Assembly: GCA_014860745.1 (NCBI GenBank)
Contig: JACZJC010000002.1
Span: 1 to 64,000, forward strand
Reading direction: 5' to 3'
DNA from: Anaerolineales bacterium
GTDB taxonomy: Bacteria; Chloroflexota; Anaerolineae; Anaerolineales; Villigracilaceae
Length of the DNA: 64,000 nt
Shown in pieces: positions 26,862-35,327 of the stretch (positions within the stretch are counted from its first letter, which is position 1; each line of letters starts with the position of its first letter). The notes below the pieces were generated by a model. The model was not told the DNA's origin. It searched no databases and saw only the letters and a list, made by a program, of their open reading frames with translations. The translations under genes and the position numbers were made by a program.

Positions 26862-27233
26862 ATGCCCCGCCTCATTACAATCCATAACCTTAATAGATCG
26901 ATTGAAAAACCTGCGCAAGTGGGATTCTGCGACTCATTCTTTTGCAAACTGCGCGGACTCATGTTCCGCACCCGCCTCGCCCTCGACGAGGGCCTGCTCC
27001 TCGTCGAAAAGCGGGACGCGCGCCTCGACACTTCCATCCACATGTTCTTCGTGCCGTTCGATCTGGCTGTCTTTTGGATCAACTCGGATATGACCGTGGT
27101 GGATAAGGTTATTGCAAAGTCCTGGCATCCTGCTTACTTTCCCAAAGCAGATGCCAGATACACCCTTGAGATACACCCCAGTCGGTTTGGGGATTATGAA
27201 CCAGGTGACAAGGTCGAATTCAAGAATGTTTAA
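26862..27233 (+). CDS. DUF192 family protein
   Basis: A 123-residue protein of the DUF192 family. Features are the opening FCKLRGLMFRTRLALDEGLLL block, then MFFVPFDLAVFWIN, VVDKVIAKSWHPAY and the C-terminal YTLEIHP. No signal peptide, unlike many relatives that are exported. The final codons overlap the start of the LysM-M23 peptidase gene by eight bases. Function unknown. Confidence 0.88.
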   Translation: MPRLITIHNLNRSIEKPAQVGFCDSFFCKLRGLMFRTRLALDEGLLLVEKRDARLDTSIHMFFVPFDLAVFWINSDMTVVDKVIAKSWHPAYFPKADARYTLEIHPSRFGDYEPGDKVEFKNV

Positions 27234-28635
27234 ACATGTAATCCTGATTTTTTTTCTTCTGGCAAGTCTGGTCGCCTCATCCCAACCTGTTCATGCCCAG
27301 GAAATCAGCGGGCCGATTTATATCGTCCAGCCGGGCGACAGTCTTTCCTCCATCGCAGCGCGATTCAATGTGAGCATGAATGAACTTATGGCTGCAAATG
27401 GGATTACAGACCCTAACCAGCTGGCAGCAGACCAGCAGCTCGTCATACCGGGGCTGGAGGGAATCACGGGACTCTTAAGTACCGAGATCATCAACTTCGG
27501 AGATTCCTACCGCAGCCTGATGCGCCAGACGCAAGTGCCGGACAGCTTGTTCAAGCGGCTCAACCACGTTGTCAGCCCGAGTGAATTTTATGTGGGGGTA
27601 AGCATGATCCTCCCCGGATCGGGTGGCAGCGAAAATAACAAGCGAGTCTCCCCTGCTGCAGGCGAATCCCTGTTGGAGATAGCGGTAAAAAATGATACTG
27701 ATGTCTGGTCGCTGGCAGAGATTAACGGTTTGCATGGTTCGTGGGATGGTTTGCCCGGCGATACCCTTTTTGCGCCTGGTGAAAATAACAACACCAGCAC
27801 AACTACCGGCTTGCCATCAGCATTCGTCAGTGCGGAAATACGCGACCTTCCGCTTAAACAAGGAGGCACGGGAGTAATCAAAGTACAAACCATTCCCGGC
27901 GTTACTCTCGGCGGCTTGCTTGTTGATCGTCCATTAAATTTCTTTACAGATGGAAATGGAACGCAAGTTGCATTGCAGGGAATCCATGCCCTGCTGGAGC
28001 CGGGCATTTATCCCCTGCGGCTGGATGCAACCCTCCCTGACGGGAGCAAACAATCTTACGAACAATCCATACTAATCGTTTCAGGTAACTATCCCGAAGA
28101 GCTTCTTTATAATATTGACCCGGTAACCATTGACCCTGCTATAACAGAACCGGAATTACAGCAACTGATGCAGATCACCACACCATCTAACCCAACCAAA
28201 TACTGGACGGATGATTTCATCTCTCCCGCAATCTCATACGCTGAGTCAACTTTCTTTACTTCGAGATACGGCAATCGCCGCACTTATATTGGAAGTGGGG
28301 CAGAACTTCAAGTTCAAGGATTCCATACAGGGCTTGATTTTGGCGGCGGCGTGGGTCTTGCCATTACGGCACCGGCGGCGGGAGTGATCGTTTTTGCCGG
28401 CCCACTAACAGTGCGAGGCAATGCCACAATCATAGACCATGGCTGGGGGGTTTATAGCGGTTTCTGGCATCAATCCGAGATACAGGTACAGGTGGGGCAG
28501 GTTGTGCAACAAAATGAGGTGATCGGACTCGTTGGCGGAACAGGCCGAGTAACAGGTCCTCACTTGCATTGGGAGTTGTGGGTCAATGGCATTCAGGTGG
28601 ATCCGCTCGATTGGCTGATTCAAGCCTACCCGTAG
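27226..28635 (+). CDS. LysM and M23 (LytM) peptidase-domain protein
   Basis: Secreted cell-wall-binding protein of about 469 residues. Signal peptide MFKHVILIFFLLASLVASS with cleavage near VHA-Q. A LysM domain follows (YIVQPGDSLSSIAARFNVS), then a second weaker LysM-like unit (ESLLEIAVKNDTDVWSLAEI). A C-terminal M23 domain has the zinc-site patterns HTGLDFG (His, Asp) and GPHLHWELWVNG (H-x-H), plus GYIDHG-type TIIDHGWGVYSGFWH. Likely a peptidoglycan endopeptidase or an activator of one. The ATG at 27226 was chosen because the signal peptide begins there; it overlaps the end of the DUF192 gene. Confidence 0.9.
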   Translation: MFKHVILIFFLLASLVASSQPVHAQEISGPIYIVQPGDSLSSIAARFNVSMNELMAANGITDPNQLAADQQLVIPGLEGITGLLSTEIINFGDSYRSLMRQTQVPDSLFKRLNHVVSPSEFYVGVSMILPGSGGSENNKRVSPAAGESLLEIAVKNDTDVWSLAEINGLHGSWDGLPGDTLFAPGENNNTSTTTGLPSAFVSAEIRDLPLKQGGTGVIKVQTIPGVTLGGLLVDRPLNFFTDGNGTQVALQGIHALLEPGIYPLRLDATLPDGSKQSYEQSILIVSGNYPEELLYNIDPVTIDPAITEPELQQLMQITTPSNPTKYWTDDFISPAISYAESTFFTSRYGNRRTYIGSGAELQVQGFHTGLDFGGGVGLAITAPAAGVIVFAGPLTVRGNATIIDHGWGVYSGFWHQSEIQVQVGQVVQQNEVIGLVGGTGRVTGPHLHWELWVNGIQVDPLDWLIQAYP

Positions 28636-28694
28636 GATGAAGCGTTGCACTTCATCCGCGAATATGCTAAACTCCTGCAAAGGATTTGCCCAGC

Positions 28695-29186
28695 ATGAAT
28701 AACGTCATCAATTTCCTGAAACAAAGCGATATTTTCTATCAATTCACGCCGACCCAGTTGGAGTTGGTTGGGAATTTGTGTAGTGAGGTTGTGTACAATA
28801 CCGGGGAAATCATCTTCCAGGAAAATAGCGGCAGCAAGGAACTTTATGTGATCGTGCAGGGTGAGGTGGATATTTTGATCAACCGCAATACCACCGGGGA
28901 TTTGGAGAAAAAGGAGACAGCGGTTGCACGGCTGCGGAGGGGTCAGTCTTTTGGGGAAGTGGCATTGGTAGATGAAGGGCTTCGATCCGCTTCGGCGAGA
29001 GCGGCCCAAAAAGATACCCGTCTGCTGGTCATTCAACGAGACAAGCTCATCATGCTTTGTGAAACCTACCCCCAACTGGGCTACCGCCTGATGCACAACC
29101 TTGCCGCCGACCTTGCGATGAAAATCCGCAACACTGACCTGCGCATTCGCGAGCAGCTACTATATAAACCCCATGGTAATAGTTAA
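28695..29186 (+). CDS. Cyclic-nucleotide-binding domain protein
   Basis: A 163-residue single-domain CNB protein. The fold is recognisable from GEIIFQENSGSKELYVIVQG, the RRGQSFGEVALVDEG phosphate-binding cassette and the SARAAQKDTRLLVIQRDKL strand; no DNA-binding or catalytic domain is attached. The Glu of FGEVAL is kept, and Arg-Ser-Ala is present where cAMP binders have Arg-Thr/Ser-Ala, so nucleotide binding is possible. ATG at 28695 (AAAGGA 9 bases upstream) is preferred to a TTG nine bases earlier. Confidence 0.85.
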   Translation: MNNVINFLKQSDIFYQFTPTQLELVGNLCSEVVYNTGEIIFQENSGSKELYVIVQGEVDILINRNTTGDLEKKETAVARLRRGQSFGEVALVDEGLRSASARAAQKDTRLLVIQRDKLIMLCETYPQLGYRLMHNLAADLAMKIRNTDLRIREQLLYKPHGNS

Positions 29187-29216
29187 AAACTTCATTAAAA
29201 GTCTAGACACGAGCAC

Positions 29217-29245
29217 TTGACCTAATCACAAAACCACCGTATCAT
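29217..29245 (+). promoter_or_regulatory. Promoter of the livKHMGF operon
   Basis: TTGACC (29217-29222) and TATCAT (29240-29245) with a 17-base spacer, the same hexamers and spacing as the rnpB promoter. It lies about 215 bases upstream of livK, leaving a long leader. Confidence 0.7.
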
Positions 29246-29292
29246 TATTACTTAATAAAAATGCAAGGCTTTTTATTAGTGGTGAAAGGTTG

Positions 29293-29335
29293 AGCCTGAA
29301 AAATTCCGAGAAACAGGGATTTTGAGGCTTTCTTT
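29293..29335 (+). terminator. Possible leader hairpin/attenuator upstream of livK
   Basis: AGCCT-g-AAAAT-t-CC pairs with GG-g-ATTTT-g-AGGCT, giving about 12 bp with small mismatches, followed by TTCTTTG. It lies between the promoter and livK, so it could act as a leaky terminator. Downstream are AGGAGGTGAGG (29359-29369) without a following AUG frame and a second hairpin CCCGC-TTGT-GCGGG (about 29408). Confidence 0.4.
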
Positions 29336-29459
29336 GTATATGTGCATTTCAATTCAAAAGGAGGTGAGGCTGACATAGGAAGTATTGTCTACTGCCCGTA
29401 ATCACCCGCTTGTGCGGGAAATTGAATTCACCTAACATAATATTTGGAGGAGTATAGTA

Positions 29460-30770
29460 ATGAATAAGCGTTTGCTCGCTTTGCTTTCCGTGTTGGTTCT
29501 CGCCAGCATGGTGCTCGCCGCCTGCGGCACCCCTGCCACAGAAGCGCCTGCCGCTGCCACTGAGGCGCCTGCCGCCGCAACCGAAGCCCCGGCTGCCATG
29601 TACGAATGCACCGACGCGCTCGGCTGTGTAACCATTGCCCCCGGAGAACCTGTTCACATCGCCTACTGGGGTGTTCTCTCTGGCCCCGATAGCTCCCTTG
29701 GTGAAGACTCCAAGCGTGGTGTTGAAATCGCCATTGACGATCTTGGCGGCCAGTTCCAGGGTCACGATATCCTTTTGACCACTGAAGATGCAGGCTGCAC
29801 CCCAGAGGGTGGCGCCACTGCCGCGACAAAACTCGCGACTGACACATCCATTGTGGGTTTGATCGGTTCCAGCTGCTCGGATGAGACCGTTGGCGGTATT
29901 GCCACACTCACCAATGCTGGCTTGACCACCATTTCCCCATCCAACACACGCCCAGTTTTGAGCGATCCCGCTCGTGGTCCTGACTATGCCGGTTACCTGC
30001 GCACCGCCCACAGCGATGCATTCCAGGGCAAGGCCGTTGCTGAATTCGCATTCAACTACCTCAAGGTTACCAAGGCAGCAACCCTTCACGATGGCTCAAC
30101 CTATGCTCAAGCTCTTCAACAAGTTTTCGCCGATGAGTTCGTCAAACTCGGTGGAACAATTGTTGCCCAGGAAGCTGTTGCCAAGGATGCCACGGATATG
30201 CGCCCTGTTTTGACCACAATTGCTGCTGCCGCACCTGAATTCCTGTATTACCCGGTCTTCGTTGCAGTTGGTGGTTATGTCACTGCCCAAATCCGCGATG
30301 TTGCCGGTCTTGAAACTGTATATATCGCTGGTTCTGATGGTATCTTCACTGCCGATCTGCTCAAAGGCGGCGGCGCAAACACTGAAGGCATGTTCCTCTC
30401 CAGCCCGGACTTCAGCGCCTTCACCGGTGATTATGCCGGCTTCATTGCGAAACACGAAGCCAAATATGGTGGCGCAACACTCTCCACCTTCCACGCTCAT
30501 GCTTACGATGCTGCCAACATTCTTTTTGCGGCTTTGGAGCAGGTCGCTGTGGTAGAAGCCGATGGCACCATTTACGTTCCACGCCAGGCTCTGCGTGATG
30601 CCATCTACGCCACAAAAGACTTTGCTGGCGTCACTGGTAACCTATCCTGCTCAGCCTCTGGTGACTGCGGCGCTCCCGTCATTGCAGTTTACGAAATCGT
30701 AAACTCTGATCCCGCCTCCTGGAATCCAGCTGATGCTGCCGCCCCGAACCCGAAGAAAGTCTATCCGTAA
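29460..30770 (+). CDS. livK: Branched-chain amino-acid-type ABC transporter substrate-binding lipoprotein
   Basis: A 436-residue extracytoplasmic receptor of a LIV-I type importer. Signal peptide ends in the lipobox LAAC at residues 19-22, followed by three TEAPAAA-like linker repeats. The periplasmic-binding-fold type I (LivJ/K, AmiC-like) is recognised by HIAYWGVLSGPDSSLGED, RGVEIAIDDLGG, VGLIGSSCSDE and LTTISPSNTRP. The ligand cannot be read from the sequence; LIV-type receptors bind amino acids, amides or small carboxylates. It has a strong GGAGGA upstream and its own leader. A perfect 15-bp hairpin separates it from livH, a usual way to make excess receptor. Confidence 0.93.
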   Translation: MNKRLLALLSVLVLASMVLAACGTPATEAPAAATEAPAAATEAPAAMYECTDALGCVTIAPGEPVHIAYWGVLSGPDSSLGEDSKRGVEIAIDDLGGQFQGHDILLTTEDAGCTPEGGATAATKLATDTSIVGLIGSSCSDETVGGIATLTNAGLTTISPSNTRPVLSDPARGPDYAGYLRTAHSDAFQGKAVAEFAFNYLKVTKAATLHDGSTYAQALQQVFADEFVKLGGTIVAQEAVAKDATDMRPVLTTIAAAAPEFLYYPVFVAVGGYVTAQIRDVAGLETVYIAGSDGIFTADLLKGGGANTEGMFLSSPDFSAFTGDYAGFIAKHEAKYGGATLSTFHAHAYDAANILFAALEQVAVVEADGTIYVPRQALRDAIYATKDFAGVTGNLSCSASGDCGAPVIAVYEIVNSDPASWNPADAAAPNPKKVYP

Positions 30771-30791
30771 GTCAGCAACAAAATAAATAAA

Positions 30792-30825
30792 ATTGATGGG
30801 GCAGACTAACGTCTGCCCCATCAAT
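30792..30825 (+). terminator. livK-livH intercistronic hairpin
   Basis: A perfect 15-bp stem ATTGATGGGGCAGAC / GTCTGCCCCATCAAT with a 4-base loop but no U-tract after it. It probably acts as a 3' stabiliser or partial terminator that sets receptor:permease stoichiometry. Confidence 0.65.
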
Positions 30826-30854
30826 TACACCTCTCATTTTCAAGGAGGCAGTCC

Positions 30855-31919
30855 ATGCGCACGAGTCTGGGTGAAAAAATATTAGATCTGGCAGTCAGCG
30901 GTTTCCTATGGGGATTTCGTATTTTAATTGTTCTGATTGTGGTCTTGGGCACATTTTTAACGATCCGCGCCGGAAAATACACGGGCGAGCAATGGATTGA
31001 TTTCCTCGTATTTGGTATTTCACAGGGGAGTATTTACGCTCTGATAGCACTTGGTTATACAATGGTTTACGGCATCCTGCGGATGATCAATTTTGCTCAC
31101 GGCGAAATTTTCATGAGCGGGGCATTCGGCGGATATTTCATTGCAACATGGCTTACAGTCATCGGTTTTATGGATAAGTATCCCGTATTAGGCTTAATAG
31201 CCTCAATGTTGTTTGGCATGCTTATCTCAACCTTAATTGCCCTATTGGTCGAACGCATTGCCTATCGTCCCCTACGTGGAGCGCCCCGTCTCGTACCATT
31301 AATTAGCGCAATTGGTGCTTCATTTTTCCTGCAATATACATTCCGTGGTTTTTTTGGACCTGGTGTTTATGCATACCCAAGTATGAAAGCACTGGAAGGT
31401 CAATGGAATTTTTTTGGCATCGGAATTCTTAAGGTTCAGATTGTTGTGGCAATTGCCGCCTTCATCATGATGGCTATTCTCTACTCCATCGTGATGTTCA
31501 CAAAAATCGGCAAAGCCATGCGTGCTGTTTCCGAAAATAAAGATGTAGCCGCACTCATGGGAATTGACGTCAATCGTATTATTGTCACCACATTTGCGTT
31601 AGGCGCTGCGATGGCAGGTGCGGCGGGCGTACTATATGCACTGACCTACCGTCAGGTTAACTTTTTTACAGGCTTCACCCCGGGCATTAAGGCATTTACC
31701 GCCGCTGTATTAGGAGGAATTGGCAATATCCCAGGCGCCATGGTGGGCGGACTTGTTCTTGGGATTGTTGAATCTGTTGGCCCCGCCCTTTTCCTTGACA
31801 GCCTCGGTATCCCCCGCCCCTACCAGCTCAAAGACGCGATTGCCTACATTATGCTGGTTATGATCTTGCTATTCCGCCCGTCTGGCATCCTCGGCGAACG
31901 CGTTTCCAAGAAGGCTTAA
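30855..31919 (+). CDS. livH: Branched-chain amino-acid-type ABC transporter permease LivH
   Basis: A 354-residue inner-membrane permease. Signatures are ISQGSIYALIALGYTMVYGILRMINFAHGE (described by its ends) and the EAA-like AMRAVSENKDVAALMGIDVNR loop that docks the ATPases, plus AVLGGIGNIPGAMVGG. About eight membrane helices. One extra N-terminal helix precedes the usual start. AAGGAGG stands 7 bases before the ATG. livM starts 5 bp after its stop. Confidence 0.94.
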   Translation: MRTSLGEKILDLAVSGFLWGFRILIVLIVVLGTFLTIRAGKYTGEQWIDFLVFGISQGSIYALIALGYTMVYGILRMINFAHGEIFMSGAFGGYFIATWLTVIGFMDKYPVLGLIASMLFGMLISTLIALLVERIAYRPLRGAPRLVPLISAIGASFFLQYTFRGFFGPGVYAYPSMKALEGQWNFFGIGILKVQIVVAIAAFIMMAILYSIVMFTKIGKAMRAVSENKDVAALMGIDVNRIIVTTFALGAAMAGAAGVLYALTYRQVNFFTGFTPGIKAFTAAVLGGIGNIPGAMVGGLVLGIVESVGPALFLDSLGIPRPYQLKDAIAYIMLVMILLFRPSGILGERVSKKA

Positions 31920-31923
31920 CACG

Positions 31924-33693
31924 GTGAAAATGATGATGAAAAAAGATTATCTCATCTGGATTGCTATCAAAACCGGCTTGCTTAGCGGTGTCATTGCAAT
32001 ATTTCTTTGCCTTATTGGCATGGTGGAAGTCTTCAGCAAGCGTGATGTTATTGAAAAAATTATCACGCTCGGAGATTTTATTCTCCTTGCTACGGCCGTC
32101 TCTGCAGGAGTGATTGCCGCCCGCGCGACCTCAAACCCGGAACAACAAAAACAACCACTCAAAAACCTGATTGCAGGCGCACTTGCAGGCATAACCACCG
32201 GCGTGGTGATTGCCGCGTTTATAGGATTAAGCCAGCAAATCAACCTGCGTAGCGTATTTCTGAGCGCATCACCATCGCTGTTTGATCTTCTCACATTCAA
32301 GGGCGGAACAAACTGGATATGGATGTACCCTGCGATTGGTATGGCCGCAGGTCTACTGGGGACAATCCTGTTTCTCCTGCCTGAAAAATTCCGCCAGCCC
32401 ATCACGCGCGCAATTTTCATCACTTTTTTACTGGCACTATTCTCAGGTCTCTTTCGCGTGGTGATGATTAACCAGTCAGACAACATTGCGAAAGCAGGAA
32501 AATACCTATTCGGGCAAACCGGACTTACCTTAAGCGGTGCGATTATATTCTTTGTCGCTGTTGTTTCTATTTCCATGTTTTGGTCTGCTGAATCCACAAA
32601 CCTTCAGAAAGGTTTTGCTCGTATTCCTAAAAAGGGTCAGACCGGTGTACGAGTGGTAGTATTTGCCATACTTGCATACATGGTGCTCATGTTACCTCAG
32701 GTATCCGGGCCATTCATCGCTCAGGTCATTGTTATCGTCAGCCTATATGCCCTGATGGGACTCGGTCTAAATATTACACTTGGATTCGCCGGCCTGCTGG
32801 ATCTTGGCTTTGTGGCCTTTTTCGCAGTCGGTGCCTATACAGTGGGTTTGCTCACATCCTACGGCATATTTGGACTGCAGCATGTCTCCTTCTGGGTGGC
32901 AGTGCCTATAGCCGTATTAGTATCCATGATGTTTGGCGCGTTTCTCGGCTTACCAGTACTCGGTGTACGTGGTGACTATCTGGCAATCGCCACGCTTGGC
33001 TTCGGAGAAATTGTCCGTCTGTTGGCTGGATCAGATTTCCTCGCCCCGTTCTTCGGTGGCCCACAAGGCATCATCGGTATTCAAAAACCCTGCCTGGGTA
33101 CGCTGGGGGAATTTGTTCGGGTGGACGTGCCACGTATTTGTAACGGGCTTGAGTTTGCCGGCCCAAAAGAAATATACTATCTGGCCGTCGCCAGCGCAAT
33201 ACTGATCGCTTTTATTGCATTGCGCCTACAAAGATCCCGGCTTGGCCGCGCATGGATGGCTATTCGCGAAGATGAAGATGTGGCGGAAGCGCTTGGTATC
33301 AACCTGATCCAGACAAAACTGCTGGCTTACATGCTCGGTGCGGCATTTGCCGGGTTGGGTGGTGCGATCTTTACGGTGCTGGTCGGCTCCATTTTTGCCA
33401 CCAGTATGCAATTGATCGTCTCCATCAACGTTGTCTCCCTAATTATCGTCGGGGGGATGGGAAGTGTTCCCGGGGTTATTGTCGGCGCAATCGCCCTGAT
33501 CGGCCTGCCTGAACTTCTCCGTGAAGTTTCAGAATATCGTTTTCTGTTCTACGGTGCAGCCTTAATTATGATGATGCTCGCCAAGCCGGAAGGTTTATGG
33601 CCGTCTCAAGCTACTCTTCGCGAACTACACCACGATGATTCTGGCGAAGATTCAGAAATAGCATCAACTAAATCATCACAAGCAAAGGCATAG
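31924..33693 (+). CDS. livM: Branched-chain amino-acid-type ABC transporter permease LivM, N-terminally extended
   Basis: A 589-residue permease, much longer than usual LivM (about 300-430). The conserved part begins near residue 265 (ALMGLGLNITLGFAGLLDLG) and includes LGVRGDYLAIATLGFGEIVR, the docking loop AIREDEDVAEALGINLIQTK and VGGMGSVPGVIVGAI. The first 240 residues add about six hydrophobic helices in two groups (residues 10-60 and 85-215), not needed for transport in relatives. The start is GTG 5 bp after livH; the next in-frame ATG is two codons later. The protein is expected to pair with LivH to form the translocation path. Confidence 0.92.
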   Translation: MKMMMKKDYLIWIAIKTGLLSGVIAIFLCLIGMVEVFSKRDVIEKIITLGDFILLATAVSAGVIAARATSNPEQQKQPLKNLIAGALAGITTGVVIAAFIGLSQQINLRSVFLSASPSLFDLLTFKGGTNWIWMYPAIGMAAGLLGTILFLLPEKFRQPITRAIFITFLLALFSGLFRVVMINQSDNIAKAGKYLFGQTGLTLSGAIIFFVAVVSISMFWSAESTNLQKGFARIPKKGQTGVRVVVFAILAYMVLMLPQVSGPFIAQVIVIVSLYALMGLGLNITLGFAGLLDLGFVAFFAVGAYTVGLLTSYGIFGLQHVSFWVAVPIAVLVSMMFGAFLGLPVLGVRGDYLAIATLGFGEIVRLLAGSDFLAPFFGGPQGIIGIQKPCLGTLGEFVRVDVPRICNGLEFAGPKEIYYLAVASAILIAFIALRLQRSRLGRAWMAIREDEDVAEALGINLIQTKLLAYMLGAAFAGLGGAIFTVLVGSIFATSMQLIVSINVVSLIIVGGMGSVPGVIVGAIALIGLPELLREVSEYRFLFYGAALIMMMLAKPEGLWPSQATLRELHHDDSGEDSEIASTKSSQAKA

Positions 33694-33703
33694 TGAGGTT
33701 GCA

Positions 33704-34531
33704 ATGGCTGTTATCCTAACCGCAAAAAAAGTCATAAAACGCTTTGGCGGCCTTGTGGCTGTCAACTCGGTTGATTTTGATATACCCGAAAAATCCATTG
33801 TCAGTATCATCGGCCCAAACGGCGCAGGCAAAACCACATTCTTTAACTGCATCACAGGTTTTGGAAAAATTGACGAGGGAGAAATCTCCTTTGAAGGAAC
33901 AAAAATTCACCGCTTGCGACCCGATCAGATTACTCATCTTGGTATTTCGCGCACCTATCAGAACATTCGCTTGTTTCCAGATATGACTGCCCTTGAAAAC
34001 ATTCTGGTAGGCCAGCACCTATTTTTACACTCCAGTTGGATCAGCGCGGTATTTAATACACCTGGGGTTCGCACAGAAGAAAAAATGGCTCTGGCTGAGG
34101 CGCAGAGGTTGCTAAATTATGTTGATCTAAAAGGCAAAGGTGACATGCTCGCGCGCAACTTGCCTTATGGCGCGCAGCGCCGGCTTGAGATTGCCCGTGC
34201 GCTAGCAACCAAGCCGAAATTGCTATTGCTGGACGAACCCTCTGCAGGCATGAACCCTCGCGAAACCGAAGACCTGACAGCATTTATCCACCGCATACGC
34301 GATGAACTGGGTATTTCGATCCTGCTGATCGAACATCATATGCGCGTTGTGATGGGCATTTCCGAGCGCATCACCGTGCTTGATTACGGTGAAAAGATCG
34401 CCGAAGGAACACCTAAAGAAATACAGAGCAACCCGCGCGTAATCGAAGCTTATCTCGGTCGCGGAGCATCCACCGCAGGCATGGCAAATGCCCATGAACG
34501 TTTTTCCGAAAGCAAATCCAAATCTGGGTAG
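33704..34531 (+). CDS. livG: Branched-chain amino-acid-type ABC transporter ATPase LivG
   Basis: A 275-residue ATPase with Walker A GPNGAGKTT, Q-loop RTYQNIRLF, Walker B KLLLLDEPSAGMNP and His-loop ILLIEHHMRVVM. The signature position reads LPYGAQRRLEIARAL, the variant typical of LivG (LSYGxQRRLEIARAL). A BCA_ABC_TP_C tail (VIEAYLGRGA) is present. It starts 10 bp after livM and drives the LivH/LivM permease with LivF. Confidence 0.95.
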   Translation: MAVILTAKKVIKRFGGLVAVNSVDFDIPEKSIVSIIGPNGAGKTTFFNCITGFGKIDEGEISFEGTKIHRLRPDQITHLGISRTYQNIRLFPDMTALENILVGQHLFLHSSWISAVFNTPGVRTEEKMALAEAQRLLNYVDLKGKGDMLARNLPYGAQRRLEIARALATKPKLLLLDEPSAGMNPRETEDLTAFIHRIRDELGISILLIEHHMRVVMGISERITVLDYGEKIAEGTPKEIQSNPRVIEAYLGRGASTAGMANAHERFSESKSKSG

Positions 34532-34537
34532 GCCAAG

Positions 34538-35251
34538 ATGTCCATATTAAACCTCGATAACGTCCACACCTACTACGGCAATATCCATGCCCTAAAAGGT
34601 ATATCCATCAACATTGAGAAGGGTGAAATTGTGACCCTGATTGGAGGAAATGGCGCCGGAAAGACAACCACCCTGCGAACCATTTCAGGATTGCTGAAAC
34701 CACGTGAAGGAAAAATCCACCTTAATGGCGATGATATCCTGAAATATCAAGCTCATGAGATCGTCTATAAAGGCGTTTCCATGGTGCCGGAAGGGCGTGG
34801 AGTATTTGCCAGGCTCACCGTATTGGAAAACCTTGAAATGGGTGCCTACAGCCGCAACAGTAAAGAAGAATTATCCCGCAACATGGAAAGGGTGTTCACA
34901 CTATTTCCCCGTTTAAAAGAACGTCGTACGCAGGTGGCTGGCACGCTTTCCGGTGGTGAACAGCAGATGCTCGCAACTGGCCGTGGTCTTATGTCGAATC
35001 CATCTGTGCTTCTCATGGATGAACCATCCATGGGACTTGCTCCGGTTTTGGTGGAGTTGATTTTCGACACCATCCAGCAAATAAATAAAGAAGGCACGAC
35101 CATCTTGCTTGTCGAGCAAAACGCGCTGATGGCCCTGTCTATTGCGAACCGTGGTTACGTTTTACAGACCGGCGAGATCATAATCAGTGATACCGCTGAG
35201 AATTTGAAGAAAAACCCGACGGTTCAAAAAGCATACCTGGGTATGGAGTGA
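34538..35251 (+). CDS. livF: Branched-chain amino-acid-type ABC transporter ATPase LivF
   Basis: A 237-residue ATPase with Walker A GGNGAGKTT, the LivF-type MVPEGRGVFARLTVLENLEM segment (quoted in part), signature LSGGEQQMLATGRGLM, Walker B VLLMDEPSMGLAP and His-loop VEQNA. Six bases after livG. It completes a five-gene importer; a terminator hairpin follows, then a gene for an ornithine-cyclodeaminase-family enzyme. Confidence 0.95.
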   Translation: MSILNLDNVHTYYGNIHALKGISINIEKGEIVTLIGGNGAGKTTTLRTISGLLKPREGKIHLNGDDILKYQAHEIVYKGVSMVPEGRGVFARLTVLENLEMGAYSRNSKEELSRNMERVFTLFPRLKERRTQVAGTLSGGEQQMLATGRGLMSNPSVLLMDEPSMGLAPVLVELIFDTIQQINKEGTTILLVEQNALMALSIANRGYVLQTGEIIISDTAENLKKNPTVQKAYLGME

Positions 35252-35276
35252 CCGTCCCGAAAAACAATACCAAATC

Positions 35277-35308
35277 AAACGCAGAGGGCCTTTATGGTCT
35301 CTGCGTTT
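35277..35308 (+). terminator. Intrinsic terminator after livF
   Basis: A 10-bp stem AAACGCAGAG / CTCTGCGTTT with an inner GGCC-TTTAT-GGT loop, ending in TTTTAG. It separates the transporter from the two catabolic genes, perhaps only partly because the next ribosome-binding site is 10 bases away. Confidence 0.7.
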
Positions 35309-35327
35309 TAGATTCCAGGAGGAATTC

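Noticed and set aside
29359-29399. Mini-frame after AGGAGGTGAGG (ATA or GTG start)
   Set aside because: Only 4 or 8 codons and no usual start. Kept only as part of the livK leader.
29349-30089. 246-codon minus-strand frame over livK
   Set aside because: Shadow of livK; Gly-rich translation with no start context.
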